The translations under genes were made by a program, and so were the position numbers. Under the pieces are notes generated by a model, which did not search any database, was not told the origin of the DNA, and was given only the letters and a program-made list of their open reading frames with translations. Source: RGIG8700 sp045535635 (GTDB taxonomy: Bacteria > Bacillota > Clostridia > RGIG6154). Taken from it: DNA of 8,402 nucleotides. Where the stretch lies: positions 1-8,402 of the forward strand of contig JAZSLZ010000042.1 of assembly GCA_045535635.1 (NCBI GenBank). Reading direction: 5' to 3'. This document shows positions 1 to 7,095 of this stretch, in pieces; positions within the stretch are counted from its first letter, which is position 1; every line of letters starts with the position of its first letter.

Positions 1-1
1 C

Positions 2-121
2 TGTCTTGGTTGCCCATCAGCAAGTGGCGAATCAATCGGTGAAGCTGCTATGGTTCACGGTGTAGATGCAGACGCTCTTGTTGAAAGAATTAACACATAT
101 CTTGAATCAGTAGGTAAATAA
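2..121 (+). CDS. DUF1858 / hybrid-cluster-protein-associated redox disulfide domain protein, 3' end only
   Basis: An open frame enters from the left edge and ends at TAA 119-121, giving the last 39 residues of a protein. It begins CLGCP and continues through S-A-S-G-E-S-I-G-E-A-A and H-G-V-D-A-D-A-L. This matches the C-terminal half of the small DUF1858 domain (the family also called hybrid-cluster-protein-associated redox disulfide), in which a CxGC pair is followed by a GE(S)xxEAAxxHG helix. Family proteins are usually about 60-80 residues, so perhaps half the gene is missing on the left. The CxxC pair suggests a redox or metal-binding role, but no function is firmly established for the family. 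The stop codon overlaps the next start by one base (TAATG), so it is probably co-translated with the dihydrouridine synthase. The family call rests on a short stretch recognised from memory. Confidence 0.75.
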   Translation, partial: CLGCPSASGESIGEAAMVHGVDADALVERINTYLESVGK

Positions 122-1065
122 TGCTGAAAATCGGCAGTTTAAAGCTCGAAAATAACGTAATCCTCGGCCCTATGGCGGGGGTTACGGATTTGCCGTTTCG
201 TATTGTTTGTAAAAAATATGGGTGTGCAATGGTTTGCAGTGAGATGATTTCTTCTAGAGCCTTGCACTATGAGGACAAAAAAACCTATAAGTTGCTTGAA
301 ACTGACGAAAAGGAAATGCCATTATCTGTGCAGATATTCGGCTCGGAGCCTGATTTAATGGCTCAGGCGGCAGAAAAAATCGAGAAGATGAATATTGCAT
401 CTGTAATTGATATTAATATGGGTTGTCCTGCACCTAAAATAGTGAACAATAATGATGGTTCTGCATTGATGAAGGATATAGAGCTTTCTTCAAAAATCAT
501 TAAGGCTGTAAGAAGTGCGACCTCGCTTCCTTTAACTGTTAAATTCAGAAAAGGTTGGGAAGTGGGAAGCGAGAACTATCTTGATTTTGGTCTTATGTGT
601 CAGGAAAGCGGTGCAGATGCAGTAACTCTTCACGGCAGAACAAGAACACAGTATTATTCAGGTAAAGCGGACTGGGATGCAATTAAAAGTCTTAAGCAAA
701 AGCTTTCAATTCCTGTAATCGGTAACGGCGATGTCTTTAAATATGAAGATATACAGAAAATGATTGACTATACCACATGTGACGGTGTTATGATTGCACG
801 TGGTTCTCTTGGAAATCCTTTTATTTTTTCAGATAAAACAGTTTCTAAACAGGAAGTTATTGAAACTGCTCTTGAGCATTTAGAACTTATGGTTAAGGTT
901 AAGGGTGAGCATATCGGTATGCTTGAAGCAAGAAAACACATGGCTTGGTATGTTAAGGGTATGCATGGTGCCGCAAGAATTAAAGATATGATAAATTCCA
1001 TATCAAAATATCATGATATGAAAAACCTGATGGCAGGTATTCTGGAGGAAAAATATGAGTATTAA
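121..1065 (+). CDS. dusB: tRNA-dihydrouridine synthase, DusB-like
   Basis: This FMN- and NADPH-dependent enzyme reduces uridines in the D-loop of tRNA to dihydrouridine. The 314-residue protein has the complete TIM-barrel signature of the family: GPMAGVTDLPFR at about 16-27, INMGCPAPK around the catalytic Cys102, VKFRKGW at 140-146 with the FMN-contacting Lys141, HGRTRTQ from His171, and the phosphate-binding segments GNGDV (201-205) and ARGSLGNP (226-233). The length fits the usual 310-330 residues of the nifR3/YhdG (DusB) group. The ATG overlaps the preceding stop codon (TAATG), with a modest AGG about six bases upstream. The 3' end overlaps pyrH by 11 bases. The exact subtype is inferred by resemblance to Bacillota DusB proteins; which uridine it modifies cannot be read from the sequence. 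Confidence 0.95.
   Translation: MLKIGSLKLENNVILGPMAGVTDLPFRIVCKKYGCAMVCSEMISSRALHYEDKKTYKLLETDEKEMPLSVQIFGSEPDLMAQAAEKIEKMNIASVIDINMGCPAPKIVNNNDGSALMKDIELSSKIIKAVRSATSLPLTVKFRKGWEVGSENYLDFGLMCQESGADAVTLHGRTRTQYYSGKADWDAIKSLKQKLSIPVIGNGDVFKYEDIQKMIDYTTCDGVMIARGSLGNPFIFSDKTVSKQEVIETALEHLELMVKVKGEHIGMLEARKHMAWYVKGMHGAARIKDMINSISKYHDMKNLMAGILEEKYEY
1044..1048 (+). promoter_or_regulatory. ribosome binding site of pyrH, inside dus
   Basis: GGAGG lies six bases before the pyrH ATG at 1055 and is embedded in the last codons of the dus gene. It settles the pyrH start and the 11-base gene overlap, an arrangement that usually couples translation of the two genes. Confidence 0.85.
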
Positions 1066-1762
1066 ATACAAAAGAGTAATATTGAAAATAAGTGGTGAAG
1101 CTTTAGCAGGTGAAAACGGCTTTGGTTTCGATTTTAATACAGTAGATGCAATCTGTGAACAGGTTAAAGAATGTGTTAAGCTTGGTGCAGAGGTTGCAAT
1201 TGTTGTTGGCGGCGGTAACTTCTGGAGAGGAAGAAGCGGCAAGGGTATGGACAGAACAAGAGCAGACCACATGGGTATGCGTGCAACTGTTATCAATTCT
1301 TTGGCACTTGCAGATTCTTTAGAAAGTAAAGGCGTTGCTACAAGAGTACAGACAGCTATTGAAATGAGACAGATTGCAGAGCCATACATAAGAGGAAAGG
1401 CAGTTAGACATCTTGAAAAGAGCAGAGTTGTTATTTTTGCTTGTGGTTCAGGTAACCCATTCTTCTCAACAGATACTGCAGCAGCTTTAAGAGCAGCAGA
1501 AATAAATGCAGATGTTATTCTTCTTGCCAAGAAGGTTGACGCGGTTTACGATAGCGATCCTAATGTAAATCCAAATGCAGTTAAATATGATGAGCTTGAA
1601 TTCTTAACAATCTTAAATGAAAGACTTGGTGTTATGGATTCAACTGCAGCATCACTTTGTATGGATAATGATATTCCAATTCTTGTATTTGGACTTGACA
1701 AGCCTGAAAATATCGTAAGAGCACTTAAAGGTGAAAATCTTGGAACAGTAATTCATAACTAA
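1055..1762 (+). CDS. pyrH: UMP kinase (uridylate kinase)
   Basis: This kinase phosphorylates UMP to UDP with ATP in pyrimidine nucleotide synthesis and acts in the cytoplasm as a hexamer in the bacterial family. The 235-residue protein is of normal length and carries all the amino-acid-kinase-fold landmarks: KISGEAL at 11-17, GGGNFWRG at 52-59, RADHMGMRA at 69-77, GSGNPFFSTDTAA at 131-143 (UMP site), KKVDAVYDSDP at 159-169 and MDSTAASLC at 194-202. The start is fixed by GGAGG at 1044-1048 and by the N-terminus typical of the family. It overlaps dus by 11 bases and is followed by frr after 19 bases; pyrH-frr is one of the most conserved bacterial gene pairs. The usual upstream partners rpsB and tsf are replaced here by dus and a DUF1858 gene. 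Confidence 0.98.
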   Translation: MSIKYKRVILKISGEALAGENGFGFDFNTVDAICEQVKECVKLGAEVAIVVGGGNFWRGRSGKGMDRTRADHMGMRATVINSLALADSLESKGVATRVQTAIEMRQIAEPYIRGKAVRHLEKSRVVIFACGSGNPFFSTDTAAALRAAEINADVILLAKKVDAVYDSDPNVNPNAVKYDELEFLTILNERLGVMDSTAASLCMDNDIPILVFGLDKPENIVRALKGENLGTVIHN

Positions 1763-1781
1763 TAAGAAAGGGAGATATAAT

Positions 1782-2336
1782 ATGAAAGAACAGTATAAAG
1801 CTATTCAGGAAAAAATGGATAAGAGCATTAACTCAATGCTTAATGAATTTGCAGCTATAAGAGCAGGTAGAGCAAATCCTGCACTTTTAGACAAAATTAC
1901 AGTTGATTACTATGGTGCAGCTACTCCTGTACCACAGGTTGGAACAGTTTCAGTTCCTGAAGCAAGAACAATTGTAATTCAGCCTTGGGATGCTTCAATT
2001 ATTAAAGAAATTGAAAAAGCAATTCTTGCTTCTGACTTAGGCTTAACACCTAACAACGATGGTAAAGTTATCAGACTTAACTTCCCACCGCTTACAGAAG
2101 AAAGAAGAAAAGAAATTGTAAAGCAGATAAAGAAAATCTCTGAAGATACAAAGGTTTCAATCAGAAACATCAGAAGAGATGCTATTGAAAACTTTAAGAA
2201 ATCTCTTAAAAATAAAGAAATCACAGAAGATGATATGAAAGCTGCTGAAAAAGATATTCAGGATATTACAGATAAATCTGTAGCTGAAATCGATAAGCTT
2301 ACAAAGAAGAAAGAGGATGAAATCCTTGAAGTATGA
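1782..2336 (+). CDS. frr: ribosome recycling factor
   Basis: Frr works with EF-G to split post-termination 70S ribosomes. The 184-residue length is standard. Domain I, a three-helix bundle, is formed by roughly residues 1-29 and 105-184. It includes the conserved FPPLTEERRKE and VSIRNIRRDA stretches and a lysine- and glutamate-rich C-terminal helix. Domain II, the beta domain in between, contains IRAGRANPALLD and VDYYG. A good Shine-Dalgarno sequence, AAGGGAG at 1768-1774, sits seven bases before the ATG. The gene follows pyrH closely, and its last codons overlap or abut the uppS start. Confidence 0.98.
   Translation: MKEQYKAIQEKMDKSINSMLNEFAAIRAGRANPALLDKITVDYYGAATPVPQVGTVSVPEARTIVIQPWDASIIKEIEKAILASDLGLTPNNDGKVIRLNFPPLTEERRKEIVKQIKKISEDTKVSIRNIRRDAIENFKKSLKNKEITEDDMKAAEKDIQDITDKSVAEIDKLTKKKEDEILEV
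2312..2316 (+). promoter_or_regulatory. possible uppS ribosome binding site within frr
   Basis: AGAGG lies inside the frr tail. It is directly adjacent to ATG 2317 (no spacer), nine bases before an in-frame TTG at 2326 and 27 bases before ATG 2344. Spacing alone would favour the TTG, but the same bases encode the conserved charged C-terminus of Frr, so the match may be coincidental. Confidence 0.35.
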
Positions 2337-3045
2337 GCTTGATATGAATAATATCCCTGAGCATATTGGCATTATTATGGATGGTAACGGCAGATTTGCA
2401 AAAAGGCAGGGCTTAAGCAGAAGCGAAGGTCATAAAGCAGGTGCAGAGAAGCTTGTTGAAATATCCAATTACTGCACAACTCTTGGGGTTAAATATCTTA
2501 CCGTCTATGCTTTTTCTACAGAAAACTGGAAAAGACCTAAAGAAGAAGTTAAAGGCATTATGAAGCTTCTTAATTCATATCTTACAGACTGGAAGAAGTA
2601 TTTTGGCGGTAAACATTCAAGAATGAATGTTGTCGGCGATATTAATCAGCTTGATACAGGTCTTCAGAGCCTTATCAAGTATGTTGCAAAAGAAACAAAA
2701 GACGAGGTTAAGCACACAATTAACTTTGCAATTTGTTACGGTGGCAGAGCTGAAATTATCAATGCAACAAAAACTATAGCTGAAAAGGTTAAAAATGGTG
2801 AGCTTGAGATTTCTGATATTAACGAAGAAATGTTCAATGATTACCTTTACACAAAAGGCTTCCCTGATCCTGACTTAATCATAAGACCGGGTGGGGAATT
2901 AAGAATCAGTAACTTTTTAACATGGCAGTCTGCATACAGTGAACTTTGGTTCTGCGATGCACTCTGGCCTGAATTTACAACTGATGACCTTGACAAGGCT
3001 ATTTATGACTATCAAAACAGACACAGACGCTTCGGCGGTCTGTAA
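2317..3045 (+). CDS. uppS: isoprenyl transferase (undecaprenyl diphosphate synthase)
   Basis: This cis-prenyltransferase adds isopentenyl units to farnesyl diphosphate to make the undecaprenyl carrier used in peptidoglycan synthesis. With the first ATG the protein has 242 residues. Visible motifs are IIMDGNGRFA with catalytic Asp22, FSTENW at 66-71, CYGGR at 140-144, and the IPP-binding segment D-L-I-I-R-P-G-G-E-L-R-I-S-N-F with Arg190, Arg196 and Ser198, followed by Glu209 in AYSEL and the family-ending RRFGGL. Two small departures are GRF for the usual GRW, and RPGGE where E. coli has RTGGE and many Gram-positives RTSGE. The start is uncertain: ATG 2317 overlaps frr by 20 bases with no proper spacer, TTG 2326 has the best spacing, and ATG 2344 (233 residues, beginning MNNIPEHIG) leaves a seven-base gap and resembles many clostridial homologues. 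Function is secure. Confidence 0.95.
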   Translation: MKSLKYELDMNNIPEHIGIIMDGNGRFAKRQGLSRSEGHKAGAEKLVEISNYCTTLGVKYLTVYAFSTENWKRPKEEVKGIMKLLNSYLTDWKKYFGGKHSRMNVVGDINQLDTGLQSLIKYVAKETKDEVKHTINFAICYGGRAEIINATKTIAEKVKNGELEISDINEEMFNDYLYTKGFPDPDLIIRPGGELRISNFLTWQSAYSELWFCDALWPEFTTDDLDKAIYDYQNRHRRFGGL

Positions 3046-3047
3046 TT

Positions 3048-3054
3048 AAGGCGG
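3048..3054 (+). promoter_or_regulatory. ribosome binding site for the GTG start of cdsA
   Basis: AAGGCGG, one mismatch from AAGGAGG, ends nine bases before GTG 3064. No ATG is nearby in frame at a suitable spacing, so this supports the GTG start. Confidence 0.7.
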
Positions 3055-3063
3055 TATAAGTTA

Positions 3064-3861
3064 GTGAAAACAAGAATAATAACCGGTTGCTTAATCGGAA
3101 TTTTGGTAATATTTTTAATATTTTCAAATATAGCAGTGTTTAATATTGCATACATAGCTGCATCTGCAGTGATTATGTTTGAGCTTTTACACGCAGGAAA
3201 AACAGATATTTCTGCTTATGTTGTCAATATTTTATTTACACTTTTGTATGTATTGTCGCACATATATATGCCACAATCTCAGACATATATATTGCCTGTG
3301 TATTTGCTTACAATTTTTACTGTTCATATATTCAGATATTCCAACTTTTCGGTTAACAAATTGTTTTATTCTGTTTTTACATTTGTCTATGTAAATATGC
3401 TACTTTCATATCTTGCAGACATAAAGTATTTTGTAAATTATGGATCATATATGCTTTTGATGTTTGTAGTTACGGTAGTTTTTAGTGACAGCGGTGCATA
3501 TTTTATTGGTGTTACAATAGGAAAACATAAGCTTTGCCCAAAAATCAGCCCTAAAAAAACTATTGAAGGTTCAATGGGTGCTTTTTTAGGAGCTATTGTT
3601 TCTGCAATTGTAATGGCAATTATTTATAATAGCATAAATATACCTGTAAGCTATTTATGGTCTATAGTTTACGGCATTGTATGCGGCGGTGTTTCACAGA
3701 TTGGTGATTTACTTGCTTCATCAATCAAAAGATATTTTGAAATTAAAGACTATGGAGATTTATTACCAGGACACGGCGGAATTATGGATAGACTTGATTC
3801 AGTAATTTTGGTTGCACCTGTGTTTTATTTCTTCCTTGTAAACTTTATTTATATCGGATAA
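3064..3861 (+). CDS. cdsA: phosphatidate cytidylyltransferase (CDP-diglyceride synthase)
   Basis: CdsA is an integral membrane enzyme that converts phosphatidic acid and CTP to CDP-diacylglycerol, the precursor of phosphatidylglycerol and related phospholipids. The 265-residue protein is strongly hydrophobic, with about seven or eight likely membrane segments from residue 5 to the C-terminus. Conserved elements include SDSGAYFIG (141-149), the KISPKKTIEGSMG loop (160-172) and a complete family signature at about 220-245: S-I-K-R, K228-D229, P-G-H-G-G and M-D-R-L-D. It starts with GTG, supported by the AAGGCGG site upstream, 18 bases after uppS. Its place next to uppS and dxr is the standard lipid and isoprenoid block of Bacillota and other bacteria. 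Confidence 0.97.
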   Translation: MKTRIITGCLIGILVIFLIFSNIAVFNIAYIAASAVIMFELLHAGKTDISAYVVNILFTLLYVLSHIYMPQSQTYILPVYLLTIFTVHIFRYSNFSVNKLFYSVFTFVYVNMLLSYLADIKYFVNYGSYMLLMFVVTVVFSDSGAYFIGVTIGKHKLCPKISPKKTIEGSMGAFLGAIVSAIVMAIIYNSINIPVSYLWSIVYGIVCGGVSQIGDLLASSIKRYFEIKDYGDLLPGHGGIMDRLDSVILVAPVFYFFLVNFIYIG

Positions 3862-3870
3862 GTGATAAAT

Positions 3871-5031
3871 ATGAAAAAATTATGTATACTTGGAGCAACA
3901 GGCTCCGTCGGAACTCAATCACTTGATGTTGTTGACAGACAAAACGATAAATTTGCTGTTTGCGGTTTAACTGCAAACAGCAATATTAATCTACTGGAAC
4001 AACAGATAAGAAAGTATAAGCCTTTGAAAGCAGCAGTTGCAGACAAGGCTTTATTTAAAACCTTAAAAGATAATGTAGCAGATTGTTCAACCAAGATTCT
4101 TTGCGGAGAAGATGGTGTAATTGAGGTTGCATCAATGAATGAATCTGATATTGTTGTTTCTTCAATTGTGGGAGTTGCAGGTTTAAAACCAACTCTTGCT
4201 GCGATAGATGCAAAAAAAGATATTGCTCTTGCAAATAAAGAAACAATGGTAACTGCAGGTCAGCTTGTATGTAAAAAAGCAGAAGAAAATAATATAAAAA
4301 TTCTTCCTGTTGATAGTGAGCACAGTGCTATTTTTCAATGCCTTATGTCAGGAAAAAGCAGAAATGTCAGCAGAATTATTTTAACCTGTTCAGGCGGTCC
4401 TTTTTTTGGTAAGGACATTGAATTTTTAAAGAGTGTTAAGCCTGAGGATGCCCTTAAACATCCTAACTGGAGTATGGGACAGAAAATTACAATTGATTCT
4501 GCAACTCTTATGAATAAAGGACTTGAGTTTATTGAGGCAAAATGGCTTTTTGATGTTGATACTGATAAAATAGACATTCTTGTTCACAGACAAAGCGTTA
4601 TTCATTCAATGGTTGAATTTTCAGATGGTGCTATAATAGCACAGCTTGGCGAACCTGATATGAGAGTTCCTATAAGCGTTGCCATAAATTACCCTGAAAG
4701 AGAAATTATTAAGGATTATAAACCTTTTGATTTTATAAAAAACAACAATTTAACTTTTGCTATGCCTGATGAAGATACCTTTAAATGTCTTAAACTTGCT
4801 AAAAAAGCTATTGGCATAGGAGGAACTTTACCTGCATACCTTAATGGTGCAAACGAAATGGCAGTTGAATTATTTTTAAAGAAAAAAATATCTTTTACTG
4901 ATATAGGTGACATCATAGAAGAAAGTATGAAGATATGCAATGTAATTGATGATTACATTCTTGAAGATGTGTTTAATGCAGATAAGTCTGCAAGAGAAAA
5001 TGTTTTAAGTATTTATGGAGGTAAGCTTTGA
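3871..5031 (+). CDS. dxr: 1-deoxy-D-xylulose-5-phosphate reductoisomerase
   Basis: Dxr is the NADPH-dependent enzyme that makes 2-C-methyl-D-erythritol 4-phosphate, the first committed step of the MEP isoprenoid pathway and the target of fosmidomycin. From ATG 3871 the protein is 386 residues, a normal length. The Rossmann NADPH motif ILGATGSVGTQSLDV (6-20) lies right at the N-terminus. The metal ligands are Asp148 and Glu150 in PVDSEHSAIFQ, and Glu219 in NKGLE. The substrate loop HPNWSMGQK begins at His197 with Trp200, and VHRQSVIHSMVEF and AQLGEPDMR follow. A GTG at 3862, directly after the cdsA stop, would add only three residues. ATG is preferred because the usual family N-terminus is MKKLxILG, although its Shine-Dalgarno sequence is weak (AAGTG at about 3860-3864). 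The 3' end overlaps rseP by four bases. Confidence 0.97.
   Translation: MKKLCILGATGSVGTQSLDVVDRQNDKFAVCGLTANSNINLLEQQIRKYKPLKAAVADKALFKTLKDNVADCSTKILCGEDGVIEVASMNESDIVVSSIVGVAGLKPTLAAIDAKKDIALANKETMVTAGQLVCKKAEENNIKILPVDSEHSAIFQCLMSGKSRNVSRIILTCSGGPFFGKDIEFLKSVKPEDALKHPNWSMGQKITIDSATLMNKGLEFIEAKWLFDVDTDKIDILVHRQSVIHSMVEFSDGAIIAQLGEPDMRVPISVAINYPEREIIKDYKPFDFIKNNNLTFAMPDEDTFKCLKLAKKAIGIGGTLPAYLNGANEMAVELFLKKKISFTDIGDIIEESMKICNVIDDYILEDVFNADKSARENVLSIYGGKL
5017..5021 (+). promoter_or_regulatory. ribosome binding site for the TTG start of rseP
   Basis: A perfect GGAGG in the last codons of dxr lies six bases before TTG 5028, which itself overlaps the dxr stop codon (TTGA). This strongly fixes the unusual TTG start. 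Confidence 0.85.
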
Positions 5032-6029
5032 TAACAATACTTGCATCAGTTTTAGTTTTTGGATTGTTAATTGGTGTTCACGAATTTGGTCATCTTATAG
5101 CTGCAAAGCTTTGTGGTATAAAGGTGTATGAATTCGCAATAGGTATGGGACCGAAATTGTTCTCATTTGAAAAAGGCGGAACTAAATACGGATTAAGATT
5201 ATTGCCAATCGGCGGTTTTTGTAATATGAACGAGGATGTTGAATCAGAAGATGCGGACGCGTTTGGGAACAAAAATCCTTTCCAGAGAATGTTTGTTCTT
5301 GCATCAGGCGCAATTATGAATCTTCTGCTTGGTTTTGTTGTACTTTGCATATTACTTGGTATGCCAAAAGAAATAGTAACAAATCGTGTCGATGAGGTTA
5401 TTCCTGAAGCACCTGCATACACCCAAGGACTTAAGTCTAATGATGAAATTATCAAAATAAATAAGGTAAACATAAATGTAGTTGATGATATTTATTTTGA
5501 AATGGGTTATTCAGACGGAAGTGATTTAAATTTAACAGTTCTTCGAGATGGGAAAAAGGTTGATTTAACAATCACTCCTTATAAAAGCGAAAATGGTAAA
5601 TATATTATTGGTTATAAGCCAATGGTGGAGAAAAACAGCTTTTTTAAAGTAATAAGAAATTCTTATTATTATGGTATTTATATTTCAAGAGCAGTTCTTA
5701 TTTCTTTAAAGGATATGATTACAGGAAGAGTGGCTCTTAATCAGATGTCAGGTCCTGTTGGCATTGTAAAAGAAATAGGAAATGCAACAAAAAAAGGCTT
5801 TGAAAATCTGCTTAATTTAATAGCATTAATAACTATAAATTTAGGACTTTTCAATCTTCTGCCTTTTCCTGCACTTGATGGTGGCAGAATTGTTTTTGTT
5901 GTATACGAGCTTATTACAAGAAAGAAAGTTCCTGTAAGTGCAGAAGCAGTAGTTCATTTTATTGGATTGTTGTTGCTACTGCTTTTAATGCTTGTAGTAA
6001 CATTTAGTGATTTAGGTTTTTTAAGATAA
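5028..6029 (+). CDS. rseP: RIP metalloprotease RseP/RasP (site-2 protease, M50B)
   Basis: This zinc intramembrane protease cleaves transmembrane substrates such as anti-sigma factors after a first extracytoplasmic cut, and it may also clear signal-peptide remnants. The 333-residue protein has the zinc-binding HEFGH at 18-22 in the first membrane helix, the membrane-reentrant IGGFCNM region near 61-67, a second hydrophobic segment at about 88-112 and one PDZ domain at about 118-185. The third zinc ligand is in NLLPFPALDGG (Asp284), and a last hydrophobic helix spans about 307-325. A single PDZ and this length fit Gram-positive RasP; E. coli RseP has two PDZ domains and about 450 residues. Initiation is at TTG with an excellent GGAGG. 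Position between dxr and ispG is typical. Substrates cannot be inferred from the window. Confidence 0.96.
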   Translation: MITILASVLVFGLLIGVHEFGHLIAAKLCGIKVYEFAIGMGPKLFSFEKGGTKYGLRLLPIGGFCNMNEDVESEDADAFGNKNPFQRMFVLASGAIMNLLLGFVVLCILLGMPKEIVTNRVDEVIPEAPAYTQGLKSNDEIIKINKVNINVVDDIYFEMGYSDGSDLNLTVLRDGKKVDLTITPYKSENGKYIIGYKPMVEKNSFFKVIRNSYYYGIYISRAVLISLKDMITGRVALNQMSGPVGIVKEIGNATKKGFENLLNLIALITINLGLFNLLPFPALDGGRIVFVVYELITRKKVPVSAEAVVHFIGLLLLLLLMLVVTFSDLGFLR

Positions 6030-6044
6030 GAAAGGTGAAAAAAT

Positions 6045-7094
6045 ATGGCATCTGAAAAGAGTATTTTAATAGGAAATGTAAAAATAGGCGGAGGAGCAGA
6101 TATTGCAATCCAGTCTATGACAAATACTAAAACCAATAATGTAGATGCAACCGTAAAGCAGATTAAAGAGCTTGAAAAAGCAGGTTGTGACATTGTAAGA
6201 GTTACTGTGCCTGATATGGACTCTGCTTATGCCATTGATAAAATAAAAGAAAAAATTTCTATTCCTTTGGTTGCAGACATTCATTTTGATTATAAAATTG
6301 CACTTGAATGTATAGAAAGAGGAATAGACAAAGTAAGAATAAACCCCGGTAACATCGGGGACAGAGCAAATGTAAGAACCCTTGCAAAAAAAGCCAATGA
6401 GAAAAATATACCAATAAGAATTGGTGTAAATTCAGGCTCTATCGATAAAGACATACTTGCAAAATTCGGCGAGGTAACACCTGATGCTATGGTTGAAAGT
6501 GCAATGCGTGAAATCAAAATTCTTGAAGAATGTGATTTTGAAAATATTGCACTTTCTCTAAAAGCTTCTAATGTTATAAAAACAGTTCAGGCATATAGAA
6601 AAATAAGCGAAATGGTAAAATATCCGCTTCACATAGGCGTTACAGAAGCAGGAACTGAGTATGGAGGACTTGTTAAATCATCTGTTGGTCTTGGAAGCTT
6701 ACTTCTTGATAATATCGGTGATACAATCAGGGTTTCTTTAACTGCAGATCCTGTTCGTGAAATTTATGCTGCCAAAGAAATACTTAAAGCAACAGGCAAA
6801 TATAAAAAGGGTGTGCAGATTGTTTCTTGTCCAACCTGTGGAAGATGCAATTACAATTTAGTTGAAATTGTAAACAAGCTTGAGCCTATGGTTAAGGACA
6901 TAGATAAAACTATTAAAATTGCGGTTATGGGATGTGTTGTAAACGGACCTGGTGAAGCTAAAGATGCTGATTTTGGTATTGCAGGTGGCCTGAATGAATG
7001 TATTTTTTTCAGAAAAGGTACATACGAAAAGAAAGTAAAATTTGAAGAAGTAATTAATGTGATTTTAGATGAAATAGAAAAATTCGAGGAGTAA
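6045..7094 (+). CDS. ispG: 4-hydroxy-3-methylbut-2-enyl diphosphate synthase (GcpE)
   Basis: IspG is the iron-sulfur enzyme that reductively opens MEcPP to HMBPP, the penultimate step of the MEP pathway. The 349-residue protein is the two-domain bacterial form. The TIM-barrel part carries IQSMTNT (22-28), LVADIHFD (75-82), RINPGNIG (98-105), IGVNSGS (126-132) and the GVTEAGTEYGG stretch (198-208). The C-terminal [4Fe-4S] domain has Cys262 and Cys265 in SCPTCGR, then Cys297 and Glu304 in MGCVVNGPGEA, matching the three Cys plus one Glu ligand set known for the family. AAAGGTG at 6031-6037, seven bases before ATG, supports the start. It lies 15 bases after rseP and one base before polC. Together with dxr it gives two of the seven MEP steps; dxs, ispD, ispE, ispF and ispH are not in the window. 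Confidence 0.98.
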   Translation: MASEKSILIGNVKIGGGADIAIQSMTNTKTNNVDATVKQIKELEKAGCDIVRVTVPDMDSAYAIDKIKEKISIPLVADIHFDYKIALECIERGIDKVRINPGNIGDRANVRTLAKKANEKNIPIRIGVNSGSIDKDILAKFGEVTPDAMVESAMREIKILEECDFENIALSLKASNVIKTVQAYRKISEMVKYPLHIGVTEAGTEYGGLVKSSVGLGSLLLDNIGDTIRVSLTADPVREIYAAKEILKATGKYKKGVQIVSCPTCGRCNYNLVEIVNKLEPMVKDIDKTIKIAVMGCVVNGPGEAKDADFGIAGGLNECIFFRKGTYEKKVKFEEVINVILDEIEKFEE

Positions 7095-7095
7095 A

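Noticed and set aside
1003..1530. 175-codon open frame on the minus strand opposite pyrH
   Set aside because: It lies opposite the well-supported pyrH and dus coding frames, has no recognisable domain, and its protein is a low-complexity hydrophobic translation of the complement.
1776..1781. TATAAT just before the frr start
   Set aside because: There is no -35 element at a suitable distance. The bases form the spacer between the frr ribosome binding site and its ATG.
3179..3394. 71-codon open frame on the + strand inside cdsA in another frame
   Set aside because: It is a shadow of the hydrophobic CdsA coding sequence, with no ribosome binding site or homology.
4613..4637. Promoter-like TTGAAT and extended -10 TGCTATAAT inside dxr
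   Set aside because: The spacer between the two hexamers is only 13 bases, and the bases encode the conserved Dxr stretch S-D-G-A-I-I-A-Q-L-G. A chance match is likely in AT-rich DNA.
6345..6362. Inverted repeat CCCCG/CGGGG with a seven-base loop
   Set aside because: It lies in the ispG codons for the conserved INPGNIGD motif, has a short stem and no T-run after it, so it is not a terminator or riboswitch.
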